From NCBI RefSeq assembly GCF_900142565.1, contig NZ_FRBH01000003.1, positions 1-64,000 on the forward strand: DNA of 64,000 nucleotides, written 5' to 3'. The position numbers were made by a program, and so were the translations under genes. The notes under the pieces are model-generated. The model ran no database searches. It saw only the letters and a program-made list of their open reading frames with translations, and had not been told where the DNA came from. Positions 15,835 through 25,282 of the stretch are shown here, piece after piece (positions within the stretch are counted from its first letter, which is position 1; each line of letters begins with the position of its first letter). This DNA comes from Chishuiella changwenlii. GTDB taxonomy: Bacteria; Bacteroidota; Bacteroidia; Flavobacteriales; Weeksellaceae.

Positions 15835-18800
15835 TTAGTTTTTATAGTTGTATTGAAACGTTTTTAAAACTTCGTTTTTATCGTTTTTAATTTCTTCTAA
15901 ACGATTTGCAGAATCATACGTATAATTTTCAGAAATACCATTTGGTCCTGTAATCTGTGTAACTCCAACCAAAGGTTTATAAACATAAGTTGTAATCATT
16001 GCTTCTGGAATAAGTAATCTTAAAGCCTTTTGCTCATCACTTGTTAACAATCCATTTTCAAGCTTAGATAAATAAGTTCCTAATTTATTTTTTGCATCCT
16101 CATACATAATTCCTTCTAGTTTTGCGACAGGGTATTGAGTGTTATATCCCCAAATAATAGCAACAGAAAGTCCATTTTCAGGTGTGTATTGTGTTATATT
16201 TCCTTTAGCGTCGTAACTATTATACACTATTTTACGATCAGTAGTTCTATTTAATTCAATACCATTACCTTTTTTCTGAAAAACAGCAGATTTTTGTAAG
16301 ATTCCATAGAACTCATTGTATTGATTATGAACTTCTGATACATAAACGCTTCCAACTTGTTGTTTAGTGATAACAGGTTCTGCAATACGATTTTCATTAA
16401 CTAAACGATTCATTTTAGTACTTTCAGGATAAGTACTTGTTAAATCAGATGGATATTTGTATTCAGTTGTAAGAGTTTCTCCTTTACTATTTTTTGTAGT
16501 CTGTTTTGTTAATTGTAAATGATTTTCGCCATCGTAATTGTAATTAACTTCTGTTACAATAGAATCATTTAAAGAAAAAGATTCAGTAACAGTTTCTTTA
16601 TCAATATATGGAAATTCAGTGTAGAATGGATAATATTCATATTCAAAATCTCTGTAATAAAGCGTTACTGGCCCAATACCACCACCACTTGTATGGAAAA
16701 GTAGAATTTCATTTTTTGGTCGAACTCTTATTCCATAATTGTCTCTTAATTCAGTTTTCTTCACTTGGTGTTCAGTAAGTTTTGATTGAACTGGTTGATT
16801 ATCTAAAAAATGATCAACTTGAGTAGGTTTATTTATTCTCCAATTAAAGGAAGGTGTACTTACTCTGAAAGCGGCATTAGAATCACCTATTTCACCTAAT
16901 TCAGATTTAAAATAATAATCAGTTTTATTTGTCTGATTATTTTTGACATCGACATTTTCTTCAGTTACTTTACTGTAAACAACCTTTGAACTAGAAGCTG
17001 ACTGTAAAGGGAAAGAAATAACACCATTTAATTTGTTAATTTCTTTATAGTAGCTATTTTCTGTTCTAATAGGTGTTCCCATTAAGAGACCTGTTGAAAT
17101 ATTTTTATCTGTATAGGTATAATTTTTTTCTAGTAAGATAGAATTATCTGTATCTCTGTTGGTTATTTTTTTTATTCTTAATCCACCAATTATTCGTTCT
17201 GTGTAACCTGTTTCTTTATTTATTTCATCTACAACTTCATAATAATCAAGCTGTCCAATATAACCTAGATAAGGATCATAGTCTGGAGCAGACGGAGATC
17301 TCGTTGCTTGAATGCGGTATTTTCCAATCGTCAAATCAACTTGTATACCGCTGTTACCATTTGTTAAATATTGTGACTGAACAATGTTTCCATTAAAGTC
17401 TATCTTTTGTAAGGAAACTGTATACATTTCAGGACCAGCATTTAAATTATCTGGACGATTAGTGTCCAAGTAAGTATAAAATTCGCCTTTTATATTTTGA
17501 GTCATTTCAAACTCATAAGTATAAGTATCAGGATTTGGAGCTATATTTCCATCTTCTCCTACAGATTGTTCTACACCCCAAGTCATTTGTTTTTTTACAA
17601 CAATAGGTGTTAAATTGTCTTCGTTATAATCATTTATTCCAGCAACAATATGATTTTCATAATCTAATTCAACAGACCCTTTTGTAGGATAGGTTACTTT
17701 TTTTAAAGCACCTATTTTATTGAATTCGATATCAGACGATCTATCAGCATCACCAATAATAACTTCTCTGGAAACATTATTAAAAAAGTATTTATAGACT
17801 TGAGTTGGAATTAAACTACAGTTATTTTTTCCATTATAGTAGCCATATAAATCTTGAGAATAGGATAATCTACTTGGTAGTGTACCTTCGTAATAAGAGA
17901 GCTGATAGTCATTTACTTTTTTATCAGCATTATCGTTTATTGTAATACCATCTAATCGTAATCGTAATAAATATTTTTCAAAATTATTCTTGAACAATGG
18001 ATGAACTTTCGTTCTTGAACAATCATAATTTCCTTCAGGATTTTCTTGATTAAAATATGATTGGTTGAGATTAAAAGATTTCACCAATTTTTCATTAAAA
18101 TCAAATACTTTAATTTTTTCTAACTTATATGAATCTAAATCAGTTCTAGCAATCGTACTTTTTAGAAATTCTATTCTTTTTTTACCATTTACTAAAATCT
18201 GACTAAGAATTAAATCAGTGTTTGTACTTGCAGAATATATGTTATTTACAATATTAACTTTATGATTATTTACTAAATCATCGGAAATAGGGTATATACT
18301 TCCTACTTTCGTTGGAAATCCATTTGAATCAGGACCTGTGATAGCGTAGCGTCCTAAAGGGCCATTTTCAAAATTATTTGTAGTAGCTACATATATATAT
18401 TGAGAAGTGTGATAGACATTAGGGTATTGATAAGAACTATTTGTAGTATTTTCATAAACATTGGTTTCATATTTAAATTCTACAATATTCTTATCCTTTG
18501 TAATAAGCTTTGTTAAATACCAAGAGCTAACAAGACCAGAATTACCTCCACTAGAGCTCCCTTGTGTTGTTATATAAGCTACAGAGGGAGTAATTGTAGT
18601 AGAACTTAATGTATTTTCAAAGAAATACTGATTTCCATGTGTATCAATGATATTAAAATCAATCACATATCCATTAGAAGCTATATTTCCATTAATGATG
18701 TAATCATTTTTGGGAACACTCTGAAATTTTTTTGTTTGATAATTATAATAAAAACGAAAGTTAGTATTAAAAACATTTACAATGAATTCATCAGGTTCAC

Positions 18801-19239
18801 TATCCATGTATTCAATATTAGTATTTAACCAATGATAATCTGCTGACTCAGGTTTACTACTCATTCCTTTTGTTATTCTCTCAATATCAGTTCTTAAATC
18901 AATAGTATAATTATCAACCTGACTTCTAATATTTCTAGTAATGAAGGAAGTTGTAGACAACGTCCAACCTAAACCGACATTACTTGCCTCTTCATTTACT
19001 TTTATTCCGTCTGTATTGTACTTTAAACTGATGGGAATACTAATGTTGTTATCAACCAATAAAGTTTCCAATGGAATTTGATAATCAACACTTCCTGTTC
19101 CTAATGAAATAGGTTTGTCGATATATTTTCCTATTGCTGCAACTTCAGGTGTTTTTGGAAAAAATTTTTCATGATCTTTTATTTGAGCCTCCAAAAAGTT
19201 CACCATTCCTAAAAGGAATAGTAAGTATATTTTTTTCAT
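15835..19239 (-). CDS. Large RHS-associated secreted protein
   Basis: 1134 residues with a signal peptide. The start (TPEVAAIGKYIDKPISLGTG then PISLKYNTDGIKVNEEAS, VGLGWTL) is the pattern found in the large proteins encoded just upstream of RHS genes in flavobacteria, and recalls the SpvB/TcaB N-terminal shell region. The C-terminal part has YD-like repeats (ENYTYDSANRLEEIKNDKNE), but the RHS core motif and a toxin tip are absent. It lies 5 bases before the RHS gene and 2 bases after the T9SS protein gene. It probably forms part of the encapsulating or display structure for the RHS toxin (inference). Confidence 0.7.
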   Translation of the reverse strand: MKKIYLLFLLGMVNFLEAQIKDHEKFFPKTPEVAAIGKYIDKPISLGTGSVDYQIPLETLLVDNNISIPISLKYNTDGIKVNEEASNVGLGWTLSTTSFITRNIRSQVDNYTIDLRTDIERITKGMSSKPESADYHWLNTNIEYMDSEPDEFIVNVFNTNFRFYYNYQTKKFQSVPKNDYIINGNIASNGYVIDFNIIDTHGNQYFFENTLSSTTITPSVAYITTQGSSSGGNSGLVSSWYLTKLITKDKNIVEFKYETNVYENTTNSSYQYPNVYHTSQYIYVATTNNFENGPLGRYAITGPDSNGFPTKVGSIYPISDDLVNNHKVNIVNNIYSASTNTDLILSQILVNGKKRIEFLKSTIARTDLDSYKLEKIKVFDFNEKLVKSFNLNQSYFNQENPEGNYDCSRTKVHPLFKNNFEKYLLRLRLDGITINDNADKKVNDYQLSYYEGTLPSRLSYSQDLYGYYNGKNNCSLIPTQVYKYFFNNVSREVIIGDADRSSDIEFNKIGALKKVTYPTKGSVELDYENHIVAGINDYNEDNLTPIVVKKQMTWGVEQSVGEDGNIAPNPDTYTYEFEMTQNIKGEFYTYLDTNRPDNLNAGPEMYTVSLQKIDFNGNIVQSQYLTNGNSGIQVDLTIGKYRIQATRSPSAPDYDPYLGYIGQLDYYEVVDEINKETGYTERIIGGLRIKKITNRDTDNSILLEKNYTYTDKNISTGLLMGTPIRTENSYYKEINKLNGVISFPLQSASSSKVVYSKVTEENVDVKNNQTNKTDYYFKSELGEIGDSNAAFRVSTPSFNWRINKPTQVDHFLDNQPVQSKLTEHQVKKTELRDNYGIRVRPKNEILLFHTSGGGIGPVTLYYRDFEYEYYPFYTEFPYIDKETVTESFSLNDSIVTEVNYNYDGENHLQLTKQTTKNSKGETLTTEYKYPSDLTSTYPESTKMNRLVNENRIAEPVITKQQVGSVYVSEVHNQYNEFYGILQKSAVFQKKGNGIELNRTTDRKIVYNSYDAKGNITQYTPENGLSVAIIWGYNTQYPVAKLEGIMYEDAKNKLGTYLSKLENGLLTSDEQKALRLLIPEAMITTYVYKPLVGVTQITGPNGISENYTYDSANRLEEIKNDKNEVLKTFQYNYKN

Positions 19240-19241
19240 GA

Positions 19242-20747
19242 TTACTTTTTAATAATTTTAATAGATTCAGATTTGTTATCTGTTTTAATTTTTAAGATGT
19301 AAACACCACCAGGATAACTTCCTAAAGAAATAGGAGTAGAACGGTATTTTACATCTTTAGTTTGTAGATGCTGTCCAGCAAGGTTATAAACGTCAATAGA
19401 AGAAGTCGTAAACTCTTTGTTGATAATTACATTTACAATATCTTGAGTTGGATTAGGATAAACCTCTACTGATACACGTTTTATATCGTCACCTTCTTTT
19501 CCTAATTTTACCAAATAGAAATCCGATTGTCCTTTATTTCCTTTTGCTTGTTGCGTAGAATTTCCAAATAAAATAGTAGAACCATCACGTGTTGTGATTG
19601 CTTTTTCTAAATAATTAAATCCTTTTTCTCCAAACTTCTTTTCCCAAACAGAAGTTCCATTCTTATCGAATGATTTAGTGATGTAATAACTTTCAATTTC
19701 GCCTGAAGTAGCTTCTTGTAAACTTGAAATTTTATTAGCAGTTAAAAGAAAACTATCATTAACATTTCTAATTTCAGTAATCGATAAATTATTTTCAACT
19801 TTTAATTCAGTTGTATGAATTGGTTGAAGACTTAAATCTGTTTCAATAACTTTAGAAGTTATTTTACTTCCGTCTTTTTCGTTAATAGCAAACAGATAAT
19901 GATTTTCTTTTTGCTCAACAGAAATTAAATAATTTTCATTGTTTAAGCCAAGACTATTTTCGGAACGAATATTTCCTTCATTATCAATTTCAACAATCCA
20001 TGTTTTATTTCCAGTTTGTTCAATCGTTTTATTTCCACTTGCAGGAGAATTAGAGTTTCCAACCAATATGAAACCATCTTTTGTTTGTAGAATAGATTTT
20101 ACTTTATCATCATAAGCTCCTCCATAGGTTTTCTCCCAAATAAGTTTACCTTTTTTATCGAGCTTAATCATGTAATAATCGTTTCCACCGAAGTTTTCAC
20201 TTTTCTTTAATTCAGATGGCGTAGAGTTAGAGTTGGCAGCAATAAGATAGCCACCATCCTCAGTTACTAAAACATCTGTTGGAATATCATTTCCATTTCC
20301 ACCAAAAGCTTGTTGCCATTGTAAGTTTCCATTGGCGTCAATTTTAATAATCCAAATATCTTCAGCACCTTGATTTTCGCTAGTTTTATCACCAGATTTA
20401 CCAGAAGTAGAAGCACCAGCTAAGATATAACCACCATCTGGAGTAGGTTTAGCCGCATACAGAAAATCTGTACCACTTCCACCAAAAGAATTTTGCCATT
20501 CTTGTTTTCCGTTTTCGTCCATCTTCCATAGAAAATAGTCTAAACTTCCTTGATTATTTTTTTTGATGTCACCAGTAGCATCAGAAGCTGAACTCCCAAG
20601 AATAAGGAAACCATAATCTGGAGTTGGAATGGCATTATATAAATATTCAGCATGTTCTCCTCCAATAGATTTTTCCCACACGACTTCTTGTGCTGAAAGG
20701 GAAATCATTAAAAAGAGAGAACAAACAGAAAGTAAAGTTTTTCTCAT
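19242..20747 (-). CDS. T9SS-sorted repeat protein of the RHS operon
   Basis: 501 residues with signal peptide, about five to six degenerate repeats of the form GGSGTDFLYAAKPTPDGGYI with WIIKIDANGNLQWQ (each near 50 residues, beta-propeller-like), and a C-terminal Type IX secretion sorting domain starting VEVYPNPTQDIVNV and ending SIKIIKK. The protein should therefore cross the outer membrane through T9SS and be surface-bound or released. It is separated from its operon neighbours by one and two bases. A role in presenting the RHS protein on the cell surface is inferred from conserved operon position. Confidence 0.8.
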   Translation of the reverse strand: MRKTLLSVCSLFLMISLSAQEVVWEKSIGGEHAEYLYNAIPTPDYGFLILGSSASDATGDIKKNNQGSLDYFLWKMDENGKQEWQNSFGGSGTDFLYAAKPTPDGGYILAGASTSGKSGDKTSENQGAEDIWIIKIDANGNLQWQQAFGGNGNDIPTDVLVTEDGGYLIAANSNSTPSELKKSENFGGNDYYMIKLDKKGKLIWEKTYGGAYDDKVKSILQTKDGFILVGNSNSPASGNKTIEQTGNKTWIVEIDNEGNIRSENSLGLNNENYLISVEQKENHYLFAINEKDGSKITSKVIETDLSLQPIHTTELKVENNLSITEIRNVNDSFLLTANKISSLQEATSGEIESYYITKSFDKNGTSVWEKKFGEKGFNYLEKAITTRDGSTILFGNSTQQAKGNKGQSDFYLVKLGKEGDDIKRVSVEVYPNPTQDIVNVIINKEFTTSSIDVYNLAGQHLQTKDVKYRSTPISLGSYPGGVYILKIKTDNKSESIKIIKK

Positions 20748-20748
20748 A

Positions 20749-21741
20749 TTAATTCTTTTTTAATTGATTAATCTCTTCTGTTAACTGGTTTAGCTGTTCA
20801 CTTTGTTTTTGATTCACTTTATTTTGTTCAATGATATAAAGCGTTAACTCTTCAATTTTTTGTAATAATTGAATTTGAAATTCACCAACATTTACACCTT
20901 CTTTTTCCATTTCTTTGGCAGAAGCTATTTCTGGTAAATGTTTTTTCTCTTTAATATGTTTTTCCACTTCTTGTAGAGTAGGAAGTTTATAATCTTCTTC
21001 AAAAACAAAATCTGCAGTAGGAGTTTCAGTTACTTTAATCTCTTTAGCTTCGAATTTTCCTTGTAGGGTAGCATTATTACCTTTTACTAAAAACGATTTT
21101 CCAAGTCTAGTACCTCCATTAAAATTATCATCATAATTCAATGTTAATACATTTCCGTGATCATGTACAATTGCTCTTCCACCGCTTCCTCTTTCTTTAA
21201 ACTTTAAAAGAATATCAGCATAACCATTATATGTAAAATAATTATCATCGTTTCCGATTCTAAGATCGCCATTCACATCTAATTTAGCTTTAGGATTAGT
21301 TGTTCCAATCCCTACATCACCCAAACTATTTATTCTAAGTCTCTCTGCTCCATGAGTACCCATAGTTATATTAATATACCTTTCACTATCTGTTGCATGA
21401 TAACCTGATAAATCAATGTAAGCTTTAGCCCAATTAATTGATCCACCTCCAGCACTCAATCTTAAAAAGCCATCATCCATATTAGCACCATGTTTACTGA
21501 TACCTCTAATTTCTCCTGGAATTGTACCAGCACTAATAGCAGGTCGAGCATCGGTATTTATTAAATTAGATTTAACAGAAATGTTTCCTTCGACAGATAA
21601 TTTCTCTGTTGGATTGTTTATACCAATACCAACATTTCCAGTTGTAGGATTTGTAGTAGGTATAATTTGTGCTGATGGAGTTGCTAATTGTGCGAAAGCT
21701 ATATTAGAGAATAAGCCTAACAACAAGTAAATTTTTTTCAT
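20749..21741 (-). CDS. Fibre-like secreted protein with C-terminal coiled coil
   Basis: 330 residues, first gene of the RHS operon. After a signal peptide comes the TGNVGIGINNPTEKLSVEGN motif that recurs in phage tail-fibre-like and chaperone-of-endosialidase-type proteins, then a beta-rich shaft with a second copy (DVGIGTTNPKAKLDVNGDL). Residues about 255-330 are a long coiled coil (EEIASAK-like, KIEELTLYIIEQNK, QLNQLTEEINQLKKN). Such proteins commonly head flavobacterial RHS operons. Trimeric surface fibre is the likely form; no enzymatic motif is seen. Confidence 0.75.
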   Translation of the reverse strand: MKKIYLLLGLFSNIAFAQLATPSAQIIPTTNPTTGNVGIGINNPTEKLSVEGNISVKSNLINTDARPAISAGTIPGEIRGISKHGANMDDGFLRLSAGGGSINWAKAYIDLSGYHATDSERYINITMGTHGAERLRINSLGDVGIGTTNPKAKLDVNGDLRIGNDDNYFTYNGYADILLKFKERGSGGRAIVHDHGNVLTLNYDDNFNGGTRLGKSFLVKGNNATLQGKFEAKEIKVTETPTADFVFEEDYKLPTLQEVEKHIKEKKHLPEIASAKEMEKEGVNVGEFQIQLLQKIEELTLYIIEQNKVNQKQSEQLNQLTEEINQLKKN

Positions 21742-21800
21742 GTTTATGTTAATTTTTATAATAATTAGAGAATATTTTAATCGAATAAAATATTGCGCTG

Positions 21801-21830
21801 CAAATGTATAGTAATGTTAATAAAAACAAA
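21801..21830 (-). promoter_or_regulatory. Promoter of the RHS operon
   Basis: On the minus strand TTTG (21830-21827), an 18-base spacer and TACATTTG (21808-21801) match the Bacteroidota sigma-ABfr consensus TTTG/TAnnTTTG. The ATG of the first operon gene is about 60 bases downstream. Confidence 0.7.
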
Positions 21831-21955
21831 AAATAAATCAATTTATTAATATTGAAATAATTGTAATTTATTAGTATCAAGAAAAGGAATAGAAAACAAT
21901 AAAGTTAATAGAGAAGAGGTTCAATGATTTTTAGATGACTTTAAAGTAAAAAAAT

Positions 21956-21987
21956 ACCCAATAATAGAAAGTTATCTACTATTGGGT
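21956..21987. terminator. Terminator after the outer-membrane barrel gene
   Basis: ACCCAATA pairs with TATTGGGT, extended by ATAGA/TCTA-type pairs, followed on the minus strand by a TATTTTTTT run. It separates the gene at 22014-22598 from the RHS operon promoter. Confidence 0.65.
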
Positions 21988-22013
21988 TAAGTATTTTTAT
22001 AATGTAATAGCAA

Positions 22014-22598
22014 TTACATTTCTGATAATTTGTAAGCTACACCAATACTAAAATAAGTATTAGAAGTATTTCTTAAAGCAGGATTGTGATTAATGTTTGT
22101 TAAACCTTTCGTGATACGAGCATTAACTTCAATTTCATCTGTAACTTTATAACCTGCACCAATATTTAAACCAAAATCAAATGTTTTAAAATCATCTGTT
22201 AATTTAGTTTTAATATCAGTTTTTCCGTCATCAATTTTACCTTTTGCAGAAACTAAAAACCCTAACTGTGGTCCAAATTCTACATTTAAACCTTCCATTA
22301 TTTCATAACGAGCCATTAATGGAATATTAATGTTGTGCGTAACAACTTTTGCTTTCGTATTATCATTTGTTTTTATACCAGCACCTTGTTTAGAATACAA
22401 AAGTTCTGGTTGAAAACTAATCTGATCTGTTACTTTATAGTTAGCATAACCACCTAAAAAGTAATCAACTCTAAATTTCGAACTGTTATAATTAGAAAGA
22501 GTAGGGAAGTTTAATCCTCCTTTTACTCCCAAATCTATTTGTGCATGCGCAACATTTAGCCCTCCGAAGATAGCTAATCCCAATATTAATTTTTTCAT
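22014..22598 (-). CDS. Outer-membrane beta-barrel protein (porin family)
   Basis: 194 residues: signal peptide ending AHAQ, then alternating amphipathic strands typical of the OMP_b-brl/PorT-like barrel family (DLGVKGGLNFPTLS, QPELLYSKQGAGIK, NIGAGYKVTDEIEVNARI) and a C-terminal strand ending YFSIGVAYKL. The length suits a small eight-strand barrel. It is transcribed alone, with its own terminator. The ligand or role cannot be told; these proteins are abundant in flavobacteria and often duplicated. Confidence 0.75.
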   Translation of the reverse strand: MKKLILGLAIFGGLNVAHAQIDLGVKGGLNFPTLSNYNSSKFRVDYFLGGYANYKVTDQISFQPELLYSKQGAGIKTNDNTKAKVVTHNINIPLMARYEIMEGLNVEFGPQLGFLVSAKGKIDDGKTDIKTKLTDDFKTFDFGLNIGAGYKVTDEIEVNARITKGLTNINHNPALRNTSNTYFSIGVAYKLSEM

Positions 22599-22715
22599 CT
22601 AAATTGTTTAATTTTCTAATAGTCGAAACTATTTTATCAAAAGTAAAATTTTATCATTAAAACTTATTACGAAAGTGCCTTATAAACCTCAATTTTTATG
22701 CCTAAATAAGTTATT

Positions 22716-23966
22716 TTAAATGATTTTTTTCAAGTAATCTAAAATAATTTTTGTAGAATTAGGTGAATTTTGAACAAAATCACCTGCTTTCTTTCCAGTT
22801 TCTTTTCTAAAAGAATCTTTTTGCATTAATTGATTAAAAATATCATCAAACTCTTGCTGATTAGAAATAGAAAATCCTCCGCCAATTGAAATTAAATCGA
22901 CAGCTTCTTGGAATTTTTTATATTTAGGTCCAAAAACAACAGGATTTCCAAATGTAACAGCCTCTAAGGTATTGTGAATTCCAGCTCCAAAACCTCCACC
23001 GATATATGTAATATCAGCATAAGAATAAACTTTAGATAAAATTCCAATTGTATTAAGAATAAAAACTTTTGCTGTAGAAATCTCTTCTTTTAGTGTCTTT
23101 TCTAAATCGGAATATTTAATAGATGGTTGTTTAATTTTAGAAAGAAAAGAATTAATCTCATTTTCATGTAAATTATGAGGAGCGAAAAGAATTTTCCAAT
23201 CGTCTTTTAGTTTTTCATTAATTAAATTAATAAATAACTCTTCATCTTTAGGCCAAGAACTACCTACAACAATTAATTTAGAATTGCCTTTAAAATTATC
23301 CATAAAATCTAGTTGATTATCTTGATGAATAATTTGTTTTACACGATCAAAACGGGTATCTCCCGCAATTGTATTTTGTAGAATATGAATAGTGTCTAAT
23401 AACTGTTTGGAGTGTTGATTCTGAACAAAAAAATGATTGATTAAATTTAATTTTTTAGCAAACCAATTTTGCCCATCTTTTTTAAAGAAATTCTGACTGT
23501 CTCTAAAAATAGCAGAAACAACAATTGTCGAAATTTTATGTTGATGTAGAGCTGAAATTAAATTGAACCAATATTCATATTTTACTAAAATTAAAATATC
23601 TGGGTGTAATACTTTAATTAATTTCTCTGCATTAGATTTTGTATCCAAAGGCAAATAAAAAATAACATCAGCACCGTCATAATTTTTTCTAATTTCATAA
23701 CCAGATGGCGAGAAAAAAGAAACTGCAATTTTATGTAAAGGATACTGTTCTCTTAAAGCTTCAATAACTGGTCGTCCTTGTTCAAATTCACCTAAAGATG
23801 AACAATGAACCCATAGAACTTTATCGGAATTACTAATTTTAGAAGCTATTTTTTCTTCCCAATCTTTACGTCCATCAACCCAAAGTTTTGCTTTATTATT
23901 AAAGTTAGCAGCTAATTTTAGCGCCATTCCGTACGCCTTAATTGATATGTTATAAAATCCTTGCAC
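22716..23966 (-). CDS. waaA: 3-deoxy-D-manno-octulosonic acid (Kdo) transferase
   Basis: 416 residues, the usual length for WaaA/KdtA. It adds Kdo from CMP-Kdo to the lipid A precursor at the inner membrane. Seen: N-terminal hydrophobic anchor (ISIKAYGMALKLAANF), VLWVHCSSLGEFEQGRPV with the catalytic-type Glu, LVKYEYWFNL, VGSSWPKDEELF beginning the C-terminal GT-B domain, APHNLHENEI, and GGGFGAGIHNTLEAVTFGNP, the nucleotide-binding stretch. It is divergent from the aminotransferase gene at 24069 across a 100-base gap with promoter boxes on both strands. Confidence 0.9.
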   Translation of the reverse strand: MQGFYNISIKAYGMALKLAANFNNKAKLWVDGRKDWEEKIASKISNSDKVLWVHCSSLGEFEQGRPVIEALREQYPLHKIAVSFFSPSGYEIRKNYDGADVIFYLPLDTKSNAEKLIKVLHPDILILVKYEYWFNLISALHQHKISTIVVSAIFRDSQNFFKKDGQNWFAKKLNLINHFFVQNQHSKQLLDTIHILQNTIAGDTRFDRVKQIIHQDNQLDFMDNFKGNSKLIVVGSSWPKDEELFINLINEKLKDDWKILFAPHNLHENEINSFLSKIKQPSIKYSDLEKTLKEEISTAKVFILNTIGILSKVYSYADITYIGGGFGAGIHNTLEAVTFGNPVVFGPKYKKFQEAVDLISIGGGFSISNQQEFDDIFNQLMQKDSFRKETGKKAGDFVQNSPNSTKIILDYLKKII

Positions 23967-23973
23967 AATGTTG

Positions 23974-23981
23974 CAAAGTTA
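23974..23981 (-). promoter_or_regulatory. Probable -7 box for waaA
   Basis: TAACTTTG on the minus strand matches TAnnTTTG and lies only 8 bases before the start codon, implying a very short leader or a slightly later start. No good -33 box is seen. Confidence 0.35.
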
Positions 23982-24005
23982 AAGATTTACAATGAGCTTT
24001 TTTTG

Positions 24006-24013
24006 TACATTTG
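24006..24013 (+). promoter_or_regulatory. Probable -7 box for the aminotransferase gene
   Basis: TACATTTG on the plus strand matches TAnnTTTG, 55 bases ahead of the ATG at 24069. Confidence 0.5.
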
Positions 24014-24068
24014 TTCCAATCGTAGCAACTTTTTTTAAGTTGTCATTTTTGAAAGATTCATTACTTAT

Positions 24069-25184
24069 ATGAAAAAAATACAAATGGTTGACTTACAAAG
24101 TCAATATCAGAAAATAAAAGGAGATGTAGATGCAGCAATTTTAAATGTTTTAGATTCGGCTGCTTTTATCAATGGACCTGAAGTAAAACAGTTTGAAACT
24201 GAATTACAATCGTATTTAAATGTAAAACATGTTATTCCTTGTGGAAATGGAACAGATGCATTACAAATAGCTTTAATGTCTTTAGGTTTAGAACCAGGCG
24301 ACGAAGTTATTACAGCAGATTTTACATTTGCTGCAACTGTAGAAGTGATAGACTTATTGCAATTAACATCTGTTTTGGTTGATGTTGATTATGACACATT
24401 TACTGTAGATACAGAAAAGTTAAAAGCTGCAATTACACCAAAAACAAAAGCAATTATTCCAGTTCATTTATTTGGTCAGTGTGCTAACATGGACGAAATA
24501 ATGGCAATTGCAAAAGAACATAATTTATATGTAATAGAAGATACTGCACAAGCAATTGGAGCAGATTATAAAGGACAAAAAGCAGGTACAATAGGACATA
24601 TTGGTTGTACATCATTTTTTCCTTCTAAAAATTTAGGATGTTACGGTGATGGTGGAGCAATTTTTACAAATGATGATGATTTAGCACATCGTTTGCGTGG
24701 AATTGTAAATCATGGAATGTACAAACGTTATTATCATGATGAAGTAGGAGTTAACTCTCGTTTAGATTCTGTTCAAGCAGCAGTTTTACGTCATAAATTA
24801 CCTTTATTAGATGAGTATAATGCTGCACGTAACAAAGCAGCAGCTTATTATACAGCAGCTTTCGCAGACGTTGAAGAATTATTAACGCCAGTAAAAGGAG
24901 AAAATACGACTCATGTTTTTCATCAATATACATTACGTGTTACAAATGGAAAACGTAACGAATTACAAGCTTTCTTAACAGAGAAAGAAATTCCAGCAAT
25001 GATTTATTATCCTGTTCCTTTACGTAAGCAAAAAGCATACGATTCAGGAAACTATAATGATGCTGATTTTCCAAATACAGATAAGTTGGTAGAACAAGTA
25101 ATGTCTTTACCTATGCACACAGAATTAGATGAAGAACAATTGGTTTACATCACTTCTGCTGTAAAAGAATTTTTTGGTAAATAA
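24069..25184 (+). CDS. DegT/DnrJ/EryC1/StrS-family sugar aminotransferase
   Basis: 371 residues. PLP-dependent aminotransferase acting on nucleotide-activated keto-sugars. Seen: GNGTDALQIALMSLGLEPGDEV (substrate and PLP phosphate loop, in two blocks), IEDTAQAIGA with D158 contacting the PLP ring, and FFPSKNLGCYGDGGA with Schiff-base K187. The closest functional class is the WbpE-type making UDP-diacetamido or related aminosugars for surface polysaccharide, judged by the VDLQSQYQKIK start; the exact substrate is not determinable. It lies beside waaA and galE, fitting lipopolysaccharide or glycan synthesis. Confidence 0.85.
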   Translation: MKKIQMVDLQSQYQKIKGDVDAAILNVLDSAAFINGPEVKQFETELQSYLNVKHVIPCGNGTDALQIALMSLGLEPGDEVITADFTFAATVEVIDLLQLTSVLVDVDYDTFTVDTEKLKAAITPKTKAIIPVHLFGQCANMDEIMAIAKEHNLYVIEDTAQAIGADYKGQKAGTIGHIGCTSFFPSKNLGCYGDGGAIFTNDDDLAHRLRGIVNHGMYKRYYHDEVGVNSRLDSVQAAVLRHKLPLLDEYNAARNKAAAYYTAAFADVEELLTPVKGENTTHVFHQYTLRVTNGKRNELQAFLTEKEIPAMIYYPVPLRKQKAYDSGNYNDADFPNTDKLVEQVMSLPMHTELDEEQLVYITSAVKEFFGK

Positions 25185-25210
25185 TATCCAGATTAAATAA
25201 CTTTATTTTT

Positions 25211-25242
25211 AAAAAGCTTCTGATTTGTTTCAGAAGCTTTTT
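25211..25242. terminator. Terminator after the aminotransferase gene
   Basis: A perfect 13-base stem, AAAAAGCTTCTGA with TCAGAAGCTTTTT, and a 6-base loop. Confidence 0.85.
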
Positions 25243-25250
25243 AATTTTTA

Positions 25251-25258
25251 TACATTTG
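25251..25258 (+). promoter_or_regulatory. Probable -7 box for galE
   Basis: TACATTTG, 24 bases before the galE ATG. A TTTG that could serve as -33 box sits in the terminator loop at 25224-25227. Confidence 0.5.
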
Positions 25259-25282
25259 GATTAACTAAAACTATAAAACGAA

